This document shows positions 60,080 to 64,000 of a stretch of 64,000 bases of DNA, piece after piece; the first letter of the stretch is position 1; every line of letters begins with the position of its first letter. Both the position numbers and the translations under genes were made by a program. Under the pieces are notes generated by a model. It saw only the letters and a list, made by a program, of their open reading frames with translations, did not search any database and was not told the origin of the DNA. This DNA is from Tritrichomonas musculus (lineage: Eukaryota > Parabasalia > Tritrichomonadida > Tritrichomonadidae), in the NCBI GenBank assembly GCA_039105265.1, contig JAPFFF010000002.1, positions 8,618,001-8,682,000 on the forward strand. Direction: 5' to 3'.

Positions 60080-61435
60080 ATGAATACAGAACACAGAAAT
60101 ACAGAATGTATTCCACAACAAATCAAAGTTTTCTCTAAATGGGTTAAATGTGCCTTGTCCAACAACAGATTAGACGTCACGATCAAGGATATCACAAAAG
60201 ATCTCAAGGATGGTGTTATATTAGTCGAACTCTCAGAAGTTCTTGTCTGTAAATTGGCACCACGTGACTGGGAACTTCAACCAAAAAGAACAGAAGATAT
60301 GATACACAACAGTGAATTGGCAATAGAAATGTTCACTAAGGACGGTGTCCACCTCAACGGAATCACAGGCAAAGAAGTCGCAGAGAGCAAAGAAAAGTTC
60401 ATTCTTGGTCTCCTCTGGACAATCATTCTCCATTACTCAATCGACAAATCAGTTCGCTTCAGCAACGACTGCAATAAAGTCAACGACAACTCCAGGTTCT
60501 CATCCACATCAAAAGTTTCGCACTACATCGCCCAGAAGCACTACAAGCAGGCGCTCATGCAGTGGGCGCTCGACCGCATCGAGAGTTACCCAGGCATCGC
60601 CGAATTCCAGCCGCTGAGCCTGGCTCTGTGCGCACTCCTCGATTCCTACTTCCCGGAGAAGATCAACTACTTCACGCTCGATCCAAAAGACACAGAAACA
60701 GTCTCCAAAGTTGCATCGCAAGCGATGAAAGAACTCAACATTCCGCTTCTGTTTGATTTGAGCGAGCTTCAAAACTCGAAAATCGACGACAAAGCGCTGC
60801 TGACGCAATTGTCAGTGATCAAAATTGCCATTGAACGACGCCAGCCAACGCAGCGGACAATATCGAAGTCGAGGACGTTGATTCTCGACGACGAATTTGT
60901 GTCGCACAGAGAAGAAGGGAACAACAAGAAATACGCAGCAAAGAGGTTTGGCCTGATCATGAAATTGAAGGAAACGGATTACAAAAACGGCCAGAGAATC
61001 AATCCACTCAAGGAGCAGGTCTGCTTTGGCGAGGATGTCGAACTCGCGCTCACAGTGAAGAACGTCGAGAAGCCGTTCTTGAATCCGTCGGGAAGGAAGC
61101 TCGACATGGAAAGGCCTGACATCAACAACGACTCGAGCCAGCAATTTGTGTTTGGCGAAGACAAGTGGAACACAGTCATCGACTCGATTGTCCAGCGAGG
61201 AATGGTCTGGGACGTCGCTGATGAATTCAACCAAGATCCGCCAGCGGGAACGCCATTCTACATCTTCCCATTCCACGGAAGACACAACCAGCACTTTGTC
61301 TACAAGAATGGCATGATTTATGCACAGCAGAACGGCCACGTTGTCACATATGTTGGCGGTGAAGAACCATTCATAATGATGCCACCAAGCAAGACTCTCA
61401 AAGCAAGACAAACATTCAGAATTCAGCTCATTTAA
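60080..61435 (+). CDS. Double calponin-homology-domain protein with C-terminal beta-rich (trefoil-like) domain (451 aa)
   Basis: The ATG at 60080 is chosen; the frame extends upstream only to a TTG, and an Inr lies between. CH1 (residues ~12-110) has FSKWVKCALSNNRLDVTIKD, then LKDGVILVELSEVL and LGLLWTIILHY. CH2 (~140-245) has ALMQWALDRIE and PLSLALCALLDSYFPEKINY. Paired CH domains bind F-actin in alpha-actinin, fimbrin and parvin. The last ~150 residues are beta-rich and contain AGTPFYIFPFHG, NQHFVYKNGMIYAQQNGHVV and ARQTFRIQLI, which looks like ricin-type beta-trefoil sequence; this assignment is tentative. The second two thirds use G/C-ending codons far more than neighbours, as highly expressed trichomonad genes do. 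Confidence 0.92.
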   Translation: MNTEHRNTECIPQQIKVFSKWVKCALSNNRLDVTIKDITKDLKDGVILVELSEVLVCKLAPRDWELQPKRTEDMIHNSELAIEMFTKDGVHLNGITGKEVAESKEKFILGLLWTIILHYSIDKSVRFSNDCNKVNDNSRFSSTSKVSHYIAQKHYKQALMQWALDRIESYPGIAEFQPLSLALCALLDSYFPEKINYFTLDPKDTETVSKVASQAMKELNIPLLFDLSELQNSKIDDKALLTQLSVIKIAIERRQPTQRTISKSRTLILDDEFVSHREEGNNKKYAAKRFGLIMKLKETDYKNGQRINPLKEQVCFGEDVELALTVKNVEKPFLNPSGRKLDMERPDINNDSSQQFVFGEDKWNTVIDSIVQRGMVWDVADEFNQDPPAGTPFYIFPFHGRHNQHFVYKNGMIYAQQNGHVVTYVGGEEPFIMMPPSKTLKARQTFRIQLI

Positions 61436-63139
61436 ATACAAAATATTTAATTATATTTTTTATTTGCATTATAGATATAGATAAACAAGGAATCTTTTGG
61501 AAATCTTTATTATATTTTAAAATTTGTTTTTTTTTTTTTTTTATCTCAATCACTTTCTAATTTGGGTTTTTATTTCATATTGCAAATGCATTCTATTTTT
61601 TTTCAAAGAACTTGGAAAGAAAGCATTTGCAATTACAGTTAGTCAGTCTCAAGAAATTTGTAGATCAATTTAAGAACATACAAATAGGGGATATGATTAT
61701 TTTTATGCAGGAATCATGCTTCAATGTTGACAAACTTCCAAAAACTATCAAATACCAAAAGGCCAGACAAATATTTACCTTTATAAGAAATGACTGTAAA
61801 ATAATTTTTATACCAAAGAGTATAGAAATTTTCATTTAAAAACTTTTAAAATATATTGCAATTGAGCATATTTAAATATTGTGTTTATTCCTTGTTGATA
61901 ATTTTGTGAGTTTAGAGTTAAGTATAAATAGGGAATTATTATCTTTATCATCAATTTTGTTAATTTTGAAATATTAACTTTGAGATAAACATATTTTTAA
62001 AGAATTATTATTTTCAGAAAATAATTCATTAAAAAATTGAATATTTTTATTATAAAAAGTCAAAATAAAAATATAAAAAATATAAATGATTGAATATGCT
62101 ATCAATATTTTTGAAATAAATAAAAATATTTCAGAGAGTGATTTTTTACTTCATTTTTATTTAAAACCAAACAATTCTTCATTAATTTCATTTACCAAAG
62201 ACAATAAAACCCGTATTATATCAATATATCAATATTTTAATATACAAACATCTAGAAGAATTCATCGTGATTCAAATTCAGTCCAAGGAAGTATCAAAAT
62301 ATTCATTGATAAAAAGAGAATAGGCATTAAATATTAAACATTAAATATATATTATAAATAGATATTACGATGTTTTATTCAATTTATTGATCTTCTTCAG
62401 ATATAAGACCTTCATCAAAATGGAATCATTTCTTCAGCAACTATTCATTTAAATATTTTGTCATGCTTCCAATAGAAAAAATACATATTAATCAGTTGAT
62501 TATATCAGATTTTAAACTTCTTATATTAATTATTCTCTTTTAAATTAAAAACACGAATAAGACAAAAATTGCACGCGCATTAAAATTCATACAAACAAAT
62601 TATCCACAAAAAAATGCATTAAAGGACAAAAAAAAAGAATTATTATAATTATAATTATTCAGAGACAATACAATTAACTACACCTTTGCTATATAATCAA
62701 GAAGGATACAATAACTAAAATAATGATAAAATGAACTAAAATAATGATAAAATGAACTAAACTTATGAAACTTATGAAAAATTTTCAAGCAAACCCAAAA
62801 TGTTATCATTCATAATACCTTTGCTATATAATCATGAAGGTTGCCATAACAACAGTTAAATGATAATACATATAAAAGAAAGCAATTCATGAATTCATTG
62901 ATTCATTGATTTCATTAGTCAACTTTTTAGCATTGATTATTTGATTTATTTTTTATATAAATCTCTCAGAAATATTCACAATACATACAAATAATGAATA
63001 GTTTACGAAATTATAAACACACAATTATAAAAATAAAATACATAAAAAATCATATTGAATTAATTATGTGAATAAATAAAAAAAATAAATATTGAAAAAT
63101 TGAAGTAATAGTATAAAAACGAATTCACATAAAATCACA
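61436..63139. other. Gap with short direct and tandem repeats
   Basis: Two 24-bp copies of ACCTTTGCTATATAATCAAG+AAGG differ by one base, at 62682-62705 and 62817-62840. Between them lie about 2.3 tandem copies of a 21-bp unit, AACTAAAATAATGATAAAATG (62713-62761). An 83-codon frame at 62086-62337 starts with ATG but has no recognised motif and is left as doubtful. The frame at 61612 starts with TTG and is discounted. Confidence 0.55.
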
Positions 63140-63144
63140 TCATT
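63140..63144 (+). promoter_or_regulatory. Inr start site of the 63155 gene
   Basis: CATCATTTTT contains TCATT. First base 63142, leader 13 bases. Confidence 0.6.
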
Positions 63145-63154
63145 TTTATATAAA

Positions 63155-63700
63155 ATGCTCAGCTTAAACATCCAAATGCAATCCTTTGAACTCCAGAAAG
63201 GAATTGTTCAAGATAATGACACGATCCGTGTTAGTGTTACAACACTTCCAAGTGGTGAAAAACAAGCATTCTCCTTTGAAGCTAAAAAGATGCAAACAAC
63301 TCGTCCATTCTTTTCATTAAAGATCAATGAAAAAACAGAAAAGATCTTAATTGTTTTGAGGAAGAAAAGTTTTTCACAGAAAGATCCAATAATTGCATCG
63401 ACTGTTATTTCAAACAAACAAATCCCGACCAAATTCAACGACATTACCAACACAGAAATGAAAACAATAAATTTATTAGAGCCAGTTCAACAATCAGGCA
63501 AGAAAGGTTCAGAACGTAAAGCCGTTGGGAAATTTGAAATCCAATTCACGTTGACACAGGAATTTCCTTCCACGAACAAAAATACAATCAAGCAATTAAA
63601 TAAAAAGAGGAACGGCAAAGGATATGCCAAAATGAATTCATTTTTCGATGACGAGAATGATAAAAATAGTTTCCTTTTCAATGATCTTATTACTAACTAA
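63155..63700 (+). CDS. Small C2-like protein (181 aa), function unknown
   Basis: Residues 1-~135 alternate hydrophobic and polar positions in beta-strand style: LSLNIQMQSFELQKG, TIRVSVTTLPSGEKQAFSFE, FFSLKINEKTEKILIVLRKK, and AVGKFEIQFTLTQ. This suits a C2-type beta-sandwich (membrane or protein binding), and similar small proteins occur in trichomonads as far as I recall. The Asp ligands of calcium-binding C2 domains are not obvious. The tail is basic, then acidic (SFFDDENDKNSFLFND), possibly disordered. An Inr 13 bases upstream supports the start. Family assignment is tentative. Confidence 0.75.
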   Translation: MLSLNIQMQSFELQKGIVQDNDTIRVSVTTLPSGEKQAFSFEAKKMQTTRPFFSLKINEKTEKILIVLRKKSFSQKDPIIASTVISNKQIPTKFNDITNTEMKTINLLEPVQQSGKKGSERKAVGKFEIQFTLTQEFPSTNKNTIKQLNKKRNGKGYAKMNSFFDDENDKNSFLFNDLITN

Positions 63701-64000
63701 TTGATTTGTTTCACATTAATAGATATAGATATAGATATTGTGTTATAATATAATAAAGAATAGGTAGCCATATAATTTACTAATTTTTTCTTTTCATTTT
63801 ATATTAGTGGGTGTAAGATGGTATTAATTCAAAGAAACTTAAATATGAAATGAATTTTACTTCGATCAGTAGTATTGCTAATTTACTTCATAAATTGTTC
63901 CATTCTATTTTGGAACAAGTTGTTATTAGTGAACTGTCATGCACTTTTTGATCAAAATTGAATCTGATATAATAACTTTAATTAAAGAAATTCTTTAATT
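63701..64000. other. Intergenic to window end
   Basis: A short TAGATA microsatellite (63720-63740) and AT-rich sequence. No gene start was seen. Confidence 0.5.

Noticed and set aside
61612-61839. 75-codon frame after the CH-domain gene
   Set aside because: Starts with TTG, no motif, AT-driven composition.
1-64000. CRISPR arrays
   Set aside because: The tandem repeats seen (24-bp array at 34302, satellite at 55841, repeats in the giant gene) have no unique spacers of constant length, and the genome is eukaryotic.
1-64000. Maverick/Polinton or retrovirus-like elements
   Set aside because: No polymerase B, integrase, reverse transcriptase or capsid-like sequence was recognised. The inverted-repeat elements found are short and non-coding.
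1-64000. Spliceosomal introns explaining the broken genes
   Set aside because: I did not find the parabasalid GTATGT...ACTAACACACAG pattern at the break points; the breaks look like single-base changes or stops.

Overview
The window looks like nuclear DNA of a parabasalid protist, most likely a trichomonad of the Tritrichomonas/Trichomonas type. The grounds are: very AT-rich intergenic DNA with homopolymer runs of 22-48 bases; genes I can read without introns; trichomonad-style start sites (TCA+1-pyrimidine-A/T, 6-23 bases before the ATG) at six genes; stop codons that overlap a TAAA box; and the typical gene families. These families are R2R3 Myb, Sel1-repeat TKL kinases, divergent Hsp70s, DUF3447/ankyrin proteins, BspA-like leucine-rich repeats, discoidin-domain proteins and CH-domain proteins. 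The species is inferred, not proven.

Layout. 1-5.1 kb: the tail of a coiled-coil gene, a frame-broken phosphatidylinositol transfer protein, a bacterial-like DUF362 protein, and a P-loop GTPase interrupted by one in-frame TGA. 5.1-14.7 kb: gene-poor DNA with one intact HAD phosphatase (8965-9690), a broken BspA/DUF3447 gene, and two small inverted-repeat elements. 14.7-30.1 kb: one uninterrupted 15.4 kb reading frame for a 5136-residue, extremely charged, apparently Cys- and Trp-free protein. It carries about 34 copies of one short hydrophobic motif plus at least two other motif families, and ends with a probable PP1-docking site. 30.4-32.0 kb: two nested terminal-inverted-repeat elements. 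32.2-37.0 kb: a divergent pair of non-canonical Hsp70 genes. 37.4-40.0 kb: Sel1 and discoidin pseudogenes around a tRNA-Thr. 40.2-45.8 kb: a double-kinase/Sel1 protein and an RCC1/coiled-coil/pseudokinase protein. 46.3-51.4 kb: a broken ankyrin gene, a secreted two-repeat protein, and a scrambled partial copy of the RCC1/ankyrin intergenic locus. 51.4-64 kb: a Myb factor, a satellite-like array, the membrane-anchor tail of a surface protein, a kinase, a double-CH-domain protein and a small C2-like protein, separated by long AT-rich gaps.

The intact genes suggest signalling (kinases and pseudokinases), chaperones, cytoskeleton and transcription. The broken genes belong to large, fast-turnover trichomonad families. 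The strongest candidate for something undescribed is the giant protein. Its regularly spaced hydrophobic motifs in a charged, disordered chain suggest a multivalent scaffold, tied by its C-terminal KVRF motif to protein phosphatase 1. No biochemical function can be read directly from it.
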